Translations under genes and position numbers: made by a program
Source: Ralstonia sp. 25mfcol4.1
GTDB taxonomy: Bacteria; Pseudomonadota; Gammaproteobacteria; Burkholderiales; Burkholderiaceae
Reading direction: 5' to 3'
Length of the DNA stretch: 64,000 bases
NCBI RefSeq assembly: GCF_900104095.1
Contig: NZ_FNJO01000002.1
Coordinates: forward strand, 124,001-188,000
Shown: piece after piece, positions 45,510 through 55,066 of the stretch
Layout of the letters: each line of letters starts with the position of its first letter
Numbering within the stretch: the first letter of the stretch is position 1
Notes under the pieces: generated by a model
What the model was told of the DNA's origin: nothing
Database searches by the model: none
What the model saw: the letters and a program-made list of their open reading frames with translations, nothing else

Positions 45510-45538
45510 GATTCGCCCCGCTCGCCGTGGGGCGAATC
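45510..45538. promoter_or_regulatory. Perfect inverted repeat between purD and hemF
   Basis: GATTCGCCCC (45510-45519) and GGGGCGAATC (45529-45538), ten perfect pairs with a nine-base loop and no T run. It overlaps the expected -35 region of the hemF promoter, whose -10 TACAAT is at 45546-45551. It could be an operator or an mRNA stabiliser for purD. Confidence 0.5.
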
Positions 45539-45545
45539 CAGCCGG

Positions 45546-45551
45546 TACAAT
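45546..45551 (+). promoter_or_regulatory. -10 element of hemF
   Basis: TACAAT, five of six matches, 68 bases before the hemF ATG and just after the inverted repeat. Confidence 0.4.
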
Positions 45552-45619
45552 CGTGACACCGCGATGACGGCCGGCCCCGCCCGGCCGTCTTTGCCACCGG
45601 CCACCCTCACCCGCCCATC

Positions 45620-46531
45620 ATGATCGATTCCCAGGCAGTCCGTGACTATCTGCTCGGCCTGCAAGACCGCATCACCGACGCCGTTGCCGCCATCGACGGC
45701 CAGGCGTTCCTGACCGACAGCTGGGAGAAGCCACCCACCGAACGCCTGCGCGGCAGCGGCCGCACGCGCATCCTGGAGGGCGGTGCGGTCATGGAACGGG
45801 CCGGCGTGGGCTTCTCGCACGTGCGCGGCGACACGCTGCCGCCATCGGCCAGCGCCAACCGGCCAGAACTGGCCGGGCGCAGCTTCGAGGCCATGGGGGT
45901 GTCGCTGGTATTCCATCCGCGCAACCCGCATGTGCCCACCGTGCATATGAACGTGCGTTGCTTCATCGCCGTGAAGCCCGATGCCGAGCCGGTCTGGTGG
46001 TTTGGCGGCGGCATGGACCTGACGCCCTACTACGGCGTCGCCGACGACTGCGCGCACTTCCACCGTACCTGCAAGGCGTCGCTGGCACCGTTTGGCGACG
46101 ACCTGTACCCGCGCTTCAAGCAGTGGTGCGACGAGTATTTCTTCCTCAGGCATCGCGGCGAGGCGCGCGGCATCGGCGGCATCTTCTTTGACGATTTCTC
46201 CGCGCCGGGCTTCGACCAGAGCTTTGCGATGATGCGCTCCGTGGGCGATGCCTTCCTGGACGCCTACCTGCCGATCCTGCGCGCGCGCAAGGACACGCCC
46301 TATGGCGAACGCGAGCGCGACTTCCAGGCCTATCGTCGCGGGCGCTACGTCGAATTCAACCTGGTATTCGACCGCGGCACGCTGTTCGGCCTGCAGTCGG
46401 GCGGCCGCGCGGAGTCGATCCTGATGTCGATGCCCCCGCAAGTGACCTGGCGCTACGACTGGCAGCCCGAGCCTGGCACGCCGGAAGCGGCGCTCTATAC
46501 CGATTTCCTGCCGGCGCGCGCGTGGGCCTGA
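45620..46531 (+). CDS. hemF: Oxygen-dependent coproporphyrinogen III oxidase
   Basis: Decarboxylates coproporphyrinogen III to protoporphyrinogen IX using O2. 303 aa with [16 protein letters not shown], the family pattern [28 protein letters not shown] and [19 protein letters not shown]. All catalytic regions are present. It is probably the first gene of hemF-nadD-rsfS-rlmH, with a 5-base gap to nadD. Confidence 0.96.
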   Translation: MIDSQAVRDYLLGLQDRITDAVAAIDGQAFLTDSWEKPPTERLRGSGRTRILEGGAVMERAGVGFSHVRGDTLPPSASANRPELAGRSFEAMGVSLVFHPRNPHVPTVHMNVRCFIAVKPDAEPVWWFGGGMDLTPYYGVADDCAHFHRTCKASLAPFGDDLYPRFKQWCDEYFFLRHRGEARGIGGIFFDDFSAPGFDQSFAMMRSVGDAFLDAYLPILRARKDTPYGERERDFQAYRRGRYVEFNLVFDRGTLFGLQSGGRAESILMSMPPQVTWRYDWQPEPGTPEAALYTDFLPARAWA

Positions 46532-46536
46532 TCCTG

Positions 46537-47271
46537 ATGACCGAAGCCCCCCAAGCCTCCGCCCGCATCGACGACCCGCAGCGCCCCTACCGCCTGGGTA
46601 TCCTCGGCGGCACCTTCGACCCGCCGCACCGCGGCCACGTCGCGCTGGCACAACTGTGCATCGACCACCTGGACCTGGACGAACTGGTCTGGATCCCGAC
46701 CGGCCATTCGTGGCAGAAGGGGGACAACGTGACCCCGGCCGCCGACCGCTTCGCGATGACCGAACTGGCCGCTGCATCGCTGGTGCCGGGCCGCGCCAAG
46801 GTACGTGTAAGCCGCATGGAAGTGGACCGCGACGGCCCGAGCTACACGATCGACACCGTGCGCCACCTGCGCGACGCCTACGGCCCGCATACGTCGATGG
46901 CGTGGCTGATGGGCGCCGACCAGTTGCTGCGGCTGCACACCTGGCATGGCTGGGAGGCGCTGTTCGAACAGGTGCACCTGTGCATCGCCACGCGGCCGGG
47001 CTTTCACCTGGAAGAACTGGGCGGGCCGGTGCTTGCCGCGCTGCAGGAACGCCTGGCGGACACGCACCTGATACAATGCTCGCCCTCCGGACATATGTGG
47101 ATCGACCAGACGCTGGCCGTCGACCTGTCGTCCACCGGCCTGCGCGAGCACCTGGCCGAAGGCCTGTTGCCGGACCAGACGGATGACCGACTGCCAGCCG
47201 GCGTGGCACACTACATCGCGCGTCACGGGTTGTACCGACACCCCTCGCCCGACGCGCCCCTACCCGAATGA
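46537..47271 (+). CDS. nadD: Nicotinate-nucleotide adenylyltransferase
   Basis: Joins nicotinate mononucleotide and ATP to make deamido-NAD. The N-terminal Rossmann motif GILGGTFDPPHRGHVALA holds the adenylyl-transfer site (GxFxPxHxGH), and the C-terminal ISSTxIR is seen here as LSSTGLREHL. 244 aa from ATG 46537; a GTG at 46522 would overlap the hemF stop. Followed by rsfS after 20 bases, a typical pairing. Confidence 0.94.
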   Translation: MTEAPQASARIDDPQRPYRLGILGGTFDPPHRGHVALAQLCIDHLDLDELVWIPTGHSWQKGDNVTPAADRFAMTELAAASLVPGRAKVRVSRMEVDRDGPSYTIDTVRHLRDAYGPHTSMAWLMGADQLLRLHTWHGWEALFEQVHLCIATRPGFHLEELGGPVLAALQERLADTHLIQCSPSGHMWIDQTLAVDLSSTGLREHLAEGLLPDQTDDRLPAGVAHYIARHGLYRHPSPDAPLPE

Positions 47272-47291
47272 AGCTGAACAAGAAAGACACC

Positions 47292-48077
47292 ATGGATATT
47301 CGTAAACTGCAGCGCGCGATCGTCGACGGGCTCGAGGATGTGAAGGCGCAGGACATCAAGGTGTTCGACACCACTCACCTGACCGAGCTGTTCGACCGGG
47401 TGGTGATCGCCAGCGGCAATTCGAACCGCCAGACCAAGGCCCTGGCGGCATCGGTACGGGAAACGGTCAAGGACGCCGGCGGCCATATCGTGGCCGTGGA
47501 AGGCCTGGAGACTGGCGAATGGGTGCTGGTGGACTGCGGCGACGCCGTGGTGCACATCCTGCAGCCGCAACTGCGCCAGTACTACAACCTCGAGGAAATC
47601 TGGGGCGACAAGCCGGTCCGCGTAAAGCTGGCCGCTACCAAGGGCCTGGCCAAGGCCAGCGAGCCGATGGACGACGAGGATGCCGAACCGGCACCGCGCG
47701 TGCGCCGTGCGTCGAACCTGCGCCCGGCACTGGCCCGCCTGCCCGAAGGCATGAAGGAGCCGTCGCCGCCGATGGGCCACGAGGACACCGATCCGGACGC
47801 CATCGCCACGATCCGCAAGCCGGTCCGCAAGACCAGCAGCACTGGCACGGCGGCCAAGGCCCCGGCGCGCAAGACCACCACGGCCCGCAAGACGTCGTCC
47901 GGCACGGCCGCGAAGACCCCGGCGCGCAAGACGGCCGCTGGCACCGCCACCAAGGCCCCGGCACGCAAGACGGCCGCCGGCACCGCCACCAAGGCACCGG
48001 CACGCAAGACGGCCGCCAGCAAGACCGCAGCCGCGAAGACCGCCGCGCCGCGCAAGCGCGCCACGCGTTCGGCCTGA
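47292..48077 (+). CDS. rsfS: Ribosomal silencing factor RsfS with histone-H1-like repeat tail
   Basis: The N-terminal RsfS domain (about residues 1-115: MDIRKLQRAIVDGLEDVKAQ, RVVIASGNSNRQTKALA, EWVLVDCGDAVVHI and YYNLEEIWGD) binds uL14 on the 50S subunit and blocks subunit joining in starvation. An acidic linker and a tail from about residue 180 follow, rich in Lys, Ala, Thr and Pro. The tail contains 13-residue units such as KTAAGTATKAPAR. E. coli RsfS is 105 aa, so the tail adds about 145 residues. An ATG at 47268 overlaps the nadD stop; I chose 47292 by homology. Confidence 0.92.
   Translation: MDIRKLQRAIVDGLEDVKAQDIKVFDTTHLTELFDRVVIASGNSNRQTKALAASVRETVKDAGGHIVAVEGLETGEWVLVDCGDAVVHILQPQLRQYYNLEEIWGDKPVRVKLAATKGLAKASEPMDDEDAEPAPRVRRASNLRPALARLPEGMKEPSPPMGHEDTDPDAIATIRKPVRKTSSTGTAAKAPARKTTTARKTSSGTAAKTPARKTAAGTATKAPARKTAAGTATKAPARKTAASKTAAAKTAAPRKRATRSA
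47886..48014 (+). repeat. rsfS: 39-bp tandem repeat in the rsfS tail
   Basis: Units starting CGCAAGACGGCCGC at 47925, 47964 and 48003 have an exact 39-base period; the 47925 and 47964 units are nearly identical. A more diverged unit precedes them. In-frame, so copy number can change without frameshift. Confidence 0.85.
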
Positions 48078-48124
48078 GCGCAGGCGGCCGGCCGTACTGA
48101 AGGTATTTACAGCGGGCATCCCAC

Positions 48125-48604
48125 ATGCAACTCGTGATCGTGGCCGTTGGCCACAAGATGCCCGCGTGGATCGAATCCGGTTTTGCGGAGTACACCAAGC
48201 GGATGCCGCCCGAGCTGCGCATCGAGCTTCGCGAGGTCAAGCCCGAAGCGCGGTCGTCCAGCAACAACGCCGCCACGGTGATGCAGCGCGAAGCGGCGCG
48301 CATCGAGGCCGTGCTGGGTTCGCTGTCGAAGCAGTTGCGCATTGTCGCGCTCGATGAGCGCGGCAAGGACTGGACCACCGTGCAGCTGGCCGACCAGCTG
48401 ACCGGCTGGCAGCGCGAAGGCGGCGACGTCGCCTTCCTGATCGGCGGTGCCGACGGACTCGACCCGGCGCTCAAGGCGCGTGCCCAGACGCTGGTGCGCC
48501 TGTCCAGCCTGACCCTGCCGCACGGCATGGTGCGCGTGCTGCTGGCCGAACAGCTGTATCGCGCCTGGTCGGTCACGCAGAACCACCCCTACCATCGCGC
48601 CTGA
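48125..48604 (+). CDS. rlmH: 23S rRNA (pseudouridine1915-N3)-methyltransferase RlmH
   Basis: SPOUT methyltransferase of 159 aa that methylates pseudouridine 1915 in helix 69. Start [16 protein letters not shown], the SAM-binding knot region [12 protein letters not shown] and [20 protein letters not shown], and the end NHPYHRA are signatures. It follows rsfS, the usual order. Confidence 0.96.
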   Translation: MQLVIVAVGHKMPAWIESGFAEYTKRMPPELRIELREVKPEARSSSNNAATVMQREAARIEAVLGSLSKQLRIVALDERGKDWTTVQLADQLTGWQREGGDVAFLIGGADGLDPALKARAQTLVRLSSLTLPHGMVRVLLAEQLYRAWSVTQNHPYHRA

Positions 48605-48679
48605 GCCGTTACGAAGGTGCTCCCGCCTCTGCCGCAAGACGGGAAAGGCAGCATCGATTCGTCCATCACTGCTCACGAG

Positions 48680-48685
48680 TACAAT
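48680..48685 (+). promoter_or_regulatory. -10 element of maf
   Basis: TACAAT 31 bases before the GTG start of maf. The -35 is not clear. Confidence 0.35.
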
Positions 48686-48715
48686 CGGCGCCACCCGAAT
48701 TTGCACGTCGATCTC

Positions 48716-49318
48716 GTGACCGCCATCCTCTACCTCGCCTCCCAGTCCCCCCGCCGCCGCGAGCTGCTGACCCAGCTTGGCGTCCAGTACGAACTGCTGC
48801 TGGCCGATGCCGGCGAAGACGCCGAGGCGCTCGAAGCCGTGCTGCCCGGTGAATCGCCCGATGCCTACGTGCAGCGTGTCTGCGCGCTCAAGGCCGATGC
48901 CGCACTGCAGCGCCGCATACGGCGCGGCCTGCCCGATGCGCCGATCCTGACCTCCGATACCACCGTCTGCCGCGGTGGCGACATCCTCGGCAAGCCGGCT
49001 GACGCCGCGGATGCCGCAGGCATGCTGGCCACGCTGTCCGGCACCACGCACCGCGTGCTGACGGCAGTCACGGTGGTCTCGGCGCTGGGCCAACGCCATG
49101 CGCTGTCGATCTCGCACGTCACATTCCGCGCCATGGGCGCCGCCGAGATCGATCGCTACGTGGCCAGCGGCGAGCCGCTCGGCAAGGCCGGGGCCTATGG
49201 CATCCAGGGGCGCGCGGCCGAGTTCGTCGAGCGTATCGACGGGAGCTATTCGGGTATCATGGGACTGCCCTTGTTCGAGACGGCGGCGCTGCTGCGCGAG
49301 GCGGGTCTGCGCTTCTGA
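48716..49318 (+). CDS. maf: Maf-family nucleoside triphosphate pyrophosphatase, YhdE-like
   Basis: Hydrolyses dTTP, UTP and modified pyrimidine nucleotides; links to septum inhibition in Bacillus. Motifs [12 protein letters not shown] (phosphate loop), ILTSDTTVC and KAGAYGIQG. 200 aa from GTG 48716, which matches the family start [13 protein letters not shown]; the frame upstream is not family-like. Followed by rng after 100 bases. Confidence 0.92.
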   Translation: MTAILYLASQSPRRRELLTQLGVQYELLLADAGEDAEALEAVLPGESPDAYVQRVCALKADAALQRRIRRGLPDAPILTSDTTVCRGGDILGKPADAADAAGMLATLSGTTHRVLTAVTVVSALGQRHALSISHVTFRAMGAAEIDRYVASGEPLGKAGAYGIQGRAAEFVERIDGSYSGIMGLPLFETAALLREAGLRF

Positions 49319-49418
49319 CCCCGCCCCCTCCGCCGCATCCGGTCAGGGCATGCAGGGGTCAGATGCCCGGTCTCCCCGGGCGACAACAACAAGCGCCGGC
49401 AGACCGGCGACGGCATCC

Positions 49419-50882
49419 ATGGCTATGACCGAAGACATCCTCGTCAATATCACGCCGCAAGAGACCCGTGTGGCCATCGTGCAGCAGGCGGCCGTGCAGG
49501 AACTGCACGTCGAACGCACGCTCACGCGCGGGCTGGTGGGCAACATCTATCTGGGCAAGGTCGTGCGCGTGCTGCCGGGCATGCAGTCGGCATTCATCGA
49601 CGTGGGCCTGGAGCGCGCGGCGTTCCTGCACGTGGCCGACATCTGGCATCCGCGCGACGGCGAGAAGAACGGCCACATGGCCATCGAGAAGACCCTGTTC
49701 GAGGGCCAGGCGCTGATGGTGCAGGTGATCAAGGACCCGATCGGCACCAAGGGCGCGCGGCTGTCCACGCAGGTCAGCATCGCGGGCCGCACGCTGGTGT
49801 ACCTGCCGCAGGATCCACATATCGGCATCTCGCAGCGCATCGAAGGCGAAATCGACCGCGAGGCGCTGCGCTCGCGCGTACAGGGTCTGGTGCCAGCCGA
49901 CGAGCGCGGCGGTTTCATCGTGCGCACCATCGCCGAGGAAGCGAGCGACGAGGAACTGAGCAACGACATCGCCTACCTGCGCAAGATCTGGGCGTCTATC
50001 CGGCTGAACGCCACCACGCAGCCGGCGCCGAGCCTGCTGTACCAGGACCTGAACCTGGCCCAGCGCGTGCTGCGCGACTTCATCAACGACGCCACGGGGG
50101 TGATCCAGGTGGATTCGCGCGAGAATTTCGTGAAGCTCGTCGAGTTTGCCCAGGAGTACACCCCCGCAGTGCTGTCGCGCCTGTCGCACTACACCGGCGA
50201 GCGCCCGATCTTCGACCTGTTCAATATCGATGCCGAGATCGAGAAGGCGCTGTCGCGCCGGGTGGACCTGAAGTCCGGTGGCTACCTGATGATCGACCAG
50301 ACCGAGGCGATGACGACGATCGACGTCAATACCGGCGGCTACGTCGGCGCGCGCAACTTCGACGACACGATCTTCAAGACCAACCTCGAAGCCGCGCACA
50401 CGATCGCCCGCCAGCTGCGCCTGCGCAACCTGGGCGGCATCATCATCATCGACTTCATCGACATGGAGAATGTGGAGCATCGCGACGCGGTGCTCTCGGA
50501 GCTCAAGCGCGCGCTGTCGCGCGACCGCACGCGCATCACCGTGAACGGGTTCTCGCAGCTGGGCCTGGTGGAGATGACGCGCAAGCGCACGCGCGAATCG
50601 CTGGCGCACGTGCTGTGCGAGCAATGCCCGGTCTGCACCGGCAAGGGCCAGGTCAAGACCGCGCGCACGGTCTGCTACGACGTGCTGCGCGAGATCATGC
50701 GCGAATCGCGCCAGTTCAATCCGCGCGAATTCCGCATCCTGGCCTCGCAGGAAGTGATCGACCTGTTCCTCGAAGAGGAAAGCCAGCACATGGCCATGCT
50801 GGGCGACTTCATCGGCAAGCCGATTTCGCTGCAGGTGGAATCGACGTTCCACCAGGAACAGTACGACATCATCCTGATGTAA
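49419..50882 (+). CDS. rng: Ribonuclease G
   Basis: Endoribonuclease for 16S rRNA 5' maturation and mRNA decay. 487 aa. S1 domain about residues 36-120 ([23 protein letters not shown]). DNase I-like catalytic region with [16 protein letters not shown] and IIIIDFIDM, carrying the two Mg2+ aspartates. Zinc link CEQCPVC (CxxC). It lacks the long RNase E C-terminal scaffold, so it is RNase G. The last gene of the maf-rng pair. Confidence 0.95.
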   Translation: MAMTEDILVNITPQETRVAIVQQAAVQELHVERTLTRGLVGNIYLGKVVRVLPGMQSAFIDVGLERAAFLHVADIWHPRDGEKNGHMAIEKTLFEGQALMVQVIKDPIGTKGARLSTQVSIAGRTLVYLPQDPHIGISQRIEGEIDREALRSRVQGLVPADERGGFIVRTIAEEASDEELSNDIAYLRKIWASIRLNATTQPAPSLLYQDLNLAQRVLRDFINDATGVIQVDSRENFVKLVEFAQEYTPAVLSRLSHYTGERPIFDLFNIDAEIEKALSRRVDLKSGGYLMIDQTEAMTTIDVNTGGYVGARNFDDTIFKTNLEAAHTIARQLRLRNLGGIIIIDFIDMENVEHRDAVLSELKRALSRDRTRITVNGFSQLGLVEMTRKRTRESLAHVLCEQCPVCTGKGQVKTARTVCYDVLREIMRESRQFNPREFRILASQEVIDLFLEEESQHMAMLGDFIGKPISLQVESTFHQEQYDIILM

Positions 50883-51042
50883 GGCCTGGTCCCGGCTCCG
50901 GCACGGAGCCGGGGCAGCATTCCGGGCCTGGAATCGTGTTTCAGGGGCCGCCTGCGCCCCGCCTCGACGGCCTTCCCGCCTCCCGCCCTGCCCTGCGTCC
51001 CATCGCGCACTCGCCTCCCTCGCATCGAAAAACCTCTGCCTG

Positions 51043-51060
51043 ACGTCATCGTTCTGTCAT
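51043..51060 (+). promoter_or_regulatory. PHO box before phnC
   Basis: ACGTCAT-CGTT-CTGTCAT compares with the E. coli PHO box of two CTGTCAT repeats 11 bases apart: 12 of 14 matches. A -10-like CAGAAT begins 10 bases after the box (51071-51076), the spacing seen in PhoB-activated promoters that lack a -35. Confidence 0.65.
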
Positions 51061-51105
51061 CCGCCCTCGCCAGAATGCGCAAGTCATTCAAGCAAGGGAG
51101 TCGAC

Positions 51106-51960
51106 ATGACGCATGCAATCGAAGTCCGCGGCCTGAGCAAATCGTTCCGCGCGGACCGCAAGGCGCTTGACGACGTCACGCTGCACGTCGCCCCCGGCGA
51201 GATGGTTGCCCTGCTGGGCGCCTCGGGCTCGGGCAAGTCGACGCTGCTGCGCCACGTGGCCGGCTTTGTGGCTGGCGACACCGGTTCGGGCGAGATTCTC
51301 GTCAACGGCCGGACGGTGCAGCGCAACGGTCGTCTGGCGCGCGATGTCCGGAAGGTGCGCGCAGAGATTGGATTCGTGTTTCAGCAGTTCAACCTGGTAG
51401 GCCGCCTCCCCGTGATCACCAACGTGCTGGTCGGCCTGCTGACGCGCGTGCCCAAGTGGCGCAGCCTGATCCGCTATTTCAAGGCGGAGGAAGTTCAGAC
51501 CGGCCTGGATGCATTGGCCCAGGTTGGTATAGACGACTATGCGTTTCAGCGCGCCTCCACGCTGTCTGGCGGACAGCAGCAGCGCGCCGCCATCGCCCGC
51601 ACGCTGGTGCAGAACGCACGCGTGATCCTGGCCGACGAGCCGATCGCGTCGCTGGACCCCGAGTCGTCGCGTCGCGTGATGTCGCTGCTGGCCCAGATCA
51701 ATCGCACCCGCAAGGTGGCCGTGGTGGTGTCGCTGCACCAGGTCGACGTGGCCATGCGCTACTGCCCGCGCGTGGTGGCCCTGCGCAACGGCAAGGTGGT
51801 CTACGACGGCCCGTCGGCCGCGCTGACGCCGAAGATGCTGCGCGACCTGTACGGCACCGAGGCCGACGAGCTGCTGCACGACAGCGTGGCCGACGAGCCG
51901 GCGCCGGCCGAAGGCCTGCCCGTCCCGGCCATGGTCAGGATGGAGCTGGCCACCGCCTGA
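51106..51960 (+). CDS. phnC: Phosphonate ABC transporter ATPase
   Basis: ATPase of the PhnCDE importer. 284 aa with Walker [12 protein letters not shown] (about residues 36-46), Q-loop FVFQQFNLV, signature [11 protein letters not shown] and Walker B VILADEP. The phosphonate-type insertion with [13 protein letters not shown] is typical of PhnC. A GGGAG site precedes the ATG. First gene of the importer operon, controlled by a PHO-box-like promoter. Confidence 0.94.
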   Translation: MTHAIEVRGLSKSFRADRKALDDVTLHVAPGEMVALLGASGSGKSTLLRHVAGFVAGDTGSGEILVNGRTVQRNGRLARDVRKVRAEIGFVFQQFNLVGRLPVITNVLVGLLTRVPKWRSLIRYFKAEEVQTGLDALAQVGIDDYAFQRASTLSGGQQQRAAIARTLVQNARVILADEPIASLDPESSRRVMSLLAQINRTRKVAVVVSLHQVDVAMRYCPRVVALRNGKVVYDGPSAALTPKMLRDLYGTEADELLHDSVADEPAPAEGLPVPAMVRMELATA

Positions 51961-52021
51961 TCGTATTTTTACGAATTACCCAGACCGCGTTTCCCATCAG
52001 TCTTTCCAAACGGAGTTTTCG

Positions 52022-53011
52022 ATGCTTCGCAGAACTTTCCTCGCCGTGGTGGCCTCGGGTGTCGTGGCGCTGCCGGCCTTCGCCCAGGATGCCAAGACCC
52101 TGAACATCGGCTTCATCTCGACTGAGTCGTCGTCGAACCTGAAGAATGCCTGGCAGCCGGTCATCGACGACCTGAGCAAGACGCTGGGCGTGCAGGTCAA
52201 GCCGTTCTTCGCCTCGGACTACGCAGGCATCATCGAAGGCATGCGTTTCAACAAGGTGCAGATCGCCTGGTTCGGCAACAAGTCGGCCATGGAAGCCGTG
52301 GACCGCGCCAATGGCGAAGTGTTCGCGTCGGTGATCGACAAGGACGGCAACCCGGGTTACTGGTCGCTGCTGATCGTGCGCAAGGACAGCGACCTGAAGT
52401 CGGTCGAGGACGTGATCAAGCGCGGCCGCGATCTGTCGTACGGTGCCGGCGACCCGAATTCGACGTCGGGCACGGCCGTGCCGGGTTACTACCTGTGGGC
52501 CGCCAACAAGGTGGAGCCGAAGGCGCTGTTCAAGGCCGTGCGCATCAGCAACCACGAAACCAACCTGCTGTCGGTGCTGAACAAGCAGGTGGATGTGGCC
52601 GTGAACAACACCGAGAACTTCGAACGCTATCGCATCAATACGGGCAAGAACGCCTATGACGAGGTGCGCGTGCTGTGGAAGTCGCCGCTGATCCCGGCCG
52701 ATCCGCTGGTCTACCGCAAGGACCTGTCGCCCGAGATGAAGAAGAAGATCCAGACCTTCTTCGTCAACTACGGCAAGGGCGCCAACGCCGCGCGCGAAAA
52801 GGAGACGCTGGCCGCGCTGACGTACCAGGGCTTCCGCCCGTCGAGCGATGCCCAGCTGGTGCCGATCCGCCAGATCGAGCTGGCCAAGGAAAAGGCCAAG
52901 ATCGAGACCGATACCACGCTGGCCGCCGCCGACAAGGAAAAGAAGCTGGCCGACGTGACGCGTCGCCTGGCCGATCTCGACAAGGCCGCCGCCGCCACCA
53001 CGCAGCAGTAA
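52022..53011 (+). CDS. phnD: Phosphonate ABC transporter substrate-binding protein
   Basis: Periplasmic binding protein of 329 aa. The signal peptide ends at ALPAFAQ. The mature region NIGFISTESSSNLKNAWQPVIDDL, QIAWFGNKSAMEAV and DPNSTSGTAVPGYY is PhnD-like; the STSG loop binds the phosphonate group. 62 bases after phnC and 79 before phnE. The C-terminal helix (EKKLADVTRRLADLDKAA) is long and charged. Confidence 0.93.
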   Translation: MLRRTFLAVVASGVVALPAFAQDAKTLNIGFISTESSSNLKNAWQPVIDDLSKTLGVQVKPFFASDYAGIIEGMRFNKVQIAWFGNKSAMEAVDRANGEVFASVIDKDGNPGYWSLLIVRKDSDLKSVEDVIKRGRDLSYGAGDPNSTSGTAVPGYYLWAANKVEPKALFKAVRISNHETNLLSVLNKQVDVAVNNTENFERYRINTGKNAYDEVRVLWKSPLIPADPLVYRKDLSPEMKKKIQTFFVNYGKGANAAREKETLAALTYQGFRPSSDAQLVPIRQIELAKEKAKIETDTTLAAADKEKKLADVTRRLADLDKAAAATTQQ

Positions 53012-53089
53012 GCCGTACCGGAGACCGGCGATGTCCGATAGGGCGTTGCCGGTCTTTCCCGTTTCAAGCCTCCCATACCGGATTGCCCC

Positions 53090-53893
53090 ATGACCGCCAC
53101 CGCCAAGCCTGGCCTGCCCCAAAGTACCGTCCGGCCGCCGCGCACGTCCCTGTCCGTGATGATGATCTGGGCGGTACTCCTGGCCCTGCTCGCCATGTCG
53201 TGGCAAGGCGCCGACATGCGCCCGCTGGACCTGCTGCGCGATGCCGGCAACATGGCGAAGTTTGCCGCCGACTTCTTCCCGCCCAACTTCCGCGACTGGC
53301 AGAACTATCTCGACGAGATGCTGGTGACGGTACAGATCGCGCTGTGGGGCACCGCACTGGCCGTGCTGATGGCCGTGCCGCTGGGGCTGCTGTGCTCGGC
53401 CAATATCGTGCCGGTGTGGGTGTACCAGCCGGCCCGCCGCATCATGGATGCCTGCCGCGCCATCAATGAAATGGTGTTCGCGATGCTGTTCATCGTCGCC
53501 GTGGGCCTGGGTCCGTTCGCCGGCGTGCTGGCCATCTGGATCCACACCATGGGCGTGCTGGCGAAGCTGTTTGCCGAAGCGGTCGAGGCGATCGACCCGC
53601 GCCCCGTGGAAGGCGTGCGCGCCACCGGCGCCGGCCCGATCGAGGAAATCGTCTACGGCGTGATCCCGCAGGTACTGCCGCTGTGGCTGTCGTTCGCGCT
53701 GTATCGCTTCGAATCGAACGTGCGCTCGGCGTCGGTGGTGGGCATCGTCGGTGCCGGTGGCATCGGCACCGTGCTGTGGGAGATCATCCGCAGCTTCCAG
53801 TACGCCCAGACCTGCGCGGTGATGATCATCATCATCCTGTTCGTGGTGGCCATCGACATGATGTCGGCCCAGATCCGCAAGGTGCTGGTATGA
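53090..53893 (+). CDS. phnE: Phosphonate ABC transporter permease
   Basis: Inner membrane permease of 267 aa with six hydrophobic segments. The loop [29 protein letters not shown] is the EAA motif of the PhnE family. It forms a homodimer in the PhnCDE transporter. Its stop overlaps the start of the HD gene (ATGA), so they are coupled. Confidence 0.93.
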   Translation: MTATAKPGLPQSTVRPPRTSLSVMMIWAVLLALLAMSWQGADMRPLDLLRDAGNMAKFAADFFPPNFRDWQNYLDEMLVTVQIALWGTALAVLMAVPLGLLCSANIVPVWVYQPARRIMDACRAINEMVFAMLFIVAVGLGPFAGVLAIWIHTMGVLAKLFAEAVEAIDPRPVEGVRATGAGPIEEIVYGVIPQVLPLWLSFALYRFESNVRSASVVGIVGAGGIGTVLWEIIRSFQYAQTCAVMIIIILFVVAIDMMSAQIRKVLV

Positions 53894-54447
53894 CGTCCCC
53901 GACTTCCGCCGCCGCCCTGACGTTGCCGCGCATCGCCGCGCTGTTCGCGCACCACGGCACGGCCTACTACGGTGGCGAGGCGATCAGCCAGACGGCTCAT
54001 GCGCTGCAGTGCGCGCAACTGGCCGAGCGGGCCGGCGAGGATGAAGCACTGATCGTCGCTGCCCTGCTGCACGACGTGGGCCATCTGATGCTGGCCGAAA
54101 GCAGCACGACAGACATGCGCCATGAGGAGGCCGCCGCCGATGCGCTGGCCAGCCTTTTCGACGCCGCTGTGACCGAGCCGATCCGCCTGCACGTGGCCGC
54201 CAAACGCTACCTCTGCGCCATCGACCCGGGCTACTTCGATACGCTGTCGCCCACCTCGGTCCACAGCCTGCAGCTGCAGGGCGGCGTGTACGACAACGGC
54301 CAGGCCGAAGCGTTTGCCGCCAAACCCCATGCACTGGAGGCGGTGCGCCTGCGCCGCTATGACGATCTGGCCAAGGTGATCGACCTGGCTACGCCGCCGC
54401 TGTCGCACTATCTGGACATGGCGGCGCGCTGCCTGCGCCACGCGTGA
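53890..54447 (+). CDS. PhnZ-like HD-domain protein of phosphonate operons
   Basis: 185-aa HD protein. HD motif LLHDVGHL is at about residues 58-65, and the N-terminal [15 protein letters not shown] has the Tyr-x-x-Glu arrangement described for PhnZ (Tyr24, Glu27), a mixed-valent di-iron oxygenase that cleaves 2-amino-1-hydroxyethylphosphonate. It matches the group of HD proteins annotated with phosphonate operons. It is coupled to phnE by a 4-base overlap. The PhnY hydroxylase partner is not in the window, so the substrate is uncertain. Confidence 0.85.
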   Translation: MTSPTSAAALTLPRIAALFAHHGTAYYGGEAISQTAHALQCAQLAERAGEDEALIVAALLHDVGHLMLAESSTTDMRHEEAAADALASLFDAAVTEPIRLHVAAKRYLCAIDPGYFDTLSPTSVHSLQLQGGVYDNGQAEAFAAKPHALEAVRLRRYDDLAKVIDLATPPLSHYLDMAARCLRHA

Positions 54448-54498
54448 TGCGCGCGGTGGCTGGCGCCTGGCGCTTCACGGGGGCGAGGCGCCCGCCGG

Positions 54499-55065
54499 TC
54501 ACCCAGCGATCAGGCTGGCGAACGCGTCAGCCGAATCCTTCAGTTCACCGCTGTTGTCGATCTCGACCAGCCGGCAGCCGGCCGGCACATCGAAGGGCTG
54601 CGTCGCGCGTGCCAGCCGCCTGGCGATCGCCGCCTCGGTTTCGCGGCCACGATTGCGCAGGCGCACCGCCAGCACCTCGGGCTTCACGCGCACATGCACG
54701 GCACAGAGCTTCGGATAGCGCGCCGCCGCATCGGCCAGGTATTCGCGCGATCCGTTGACGATGACCTTCAGGCCCTGCGCCAGCCACTGCTCGATCTCCA
54801 CGCCGATGCCGTAATGCAGGCCGTGGCTCTGCCAGTGCATGGCCAGGCAGCCCAGATCGACGCGGCGCGTGAACTCATCGGTGGTCAGCGCCACCGAGGC
54901 CTCGTTGGCATCGGCGGCGCGCGTGATATAGCGGTGGGCGATGACCACCGGGTCGGCCGGCTTCAGCCGTTCGCGCAGGGCGCGCAGCAGCGAGTCCTTG
55001 CCGCTGCCGGACGGGCCCATCACATAGAACAGGCCGTTGCCGTCGGTCTCAGGTCGGATACGCAT
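54499..55065 (-). CDS. phnN: Ribose 1,5-bisphosphate phosphokinase
   Basis: Converts ribose 1,5-bisphosphate plus ATP to PRPP, the last step of the C-P lyase route. 188 aa with a Gmk-like P-loop VMGPSGSGKDSLL (about residues 14-26) and RYITRAADANEA. Start at ATG 55065, one base after the DUF1045 stop; the frame upstream is a shadow. Last gene in phnM2-DUF1045-phnN. Confidence 0.92.
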   Translation of the reverse strand: MRIRPETDGNGLFYVMGPSGSGKDSLLRALRERLKPADPVVIAHRYITRAADANEASVALTTDEFTRRVDLGCLAMHWQSHGLHYGIGVEIEQWLAQGLKVIVNGSREYLADAAARYPKLCAVHVRVKPEVLAVRLRNRGRETEAAIARRLARATQPFDVPAGCRLVEIDNSGELKDSADAFASLIAG

Positions 55066-55066
55066 G

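Noticed and set aside
47886..48014. Possible CRISPR-like array
   Set aside because: The 39-bp repeats are contiguous, in frame inside rsfS, and have no spacers.
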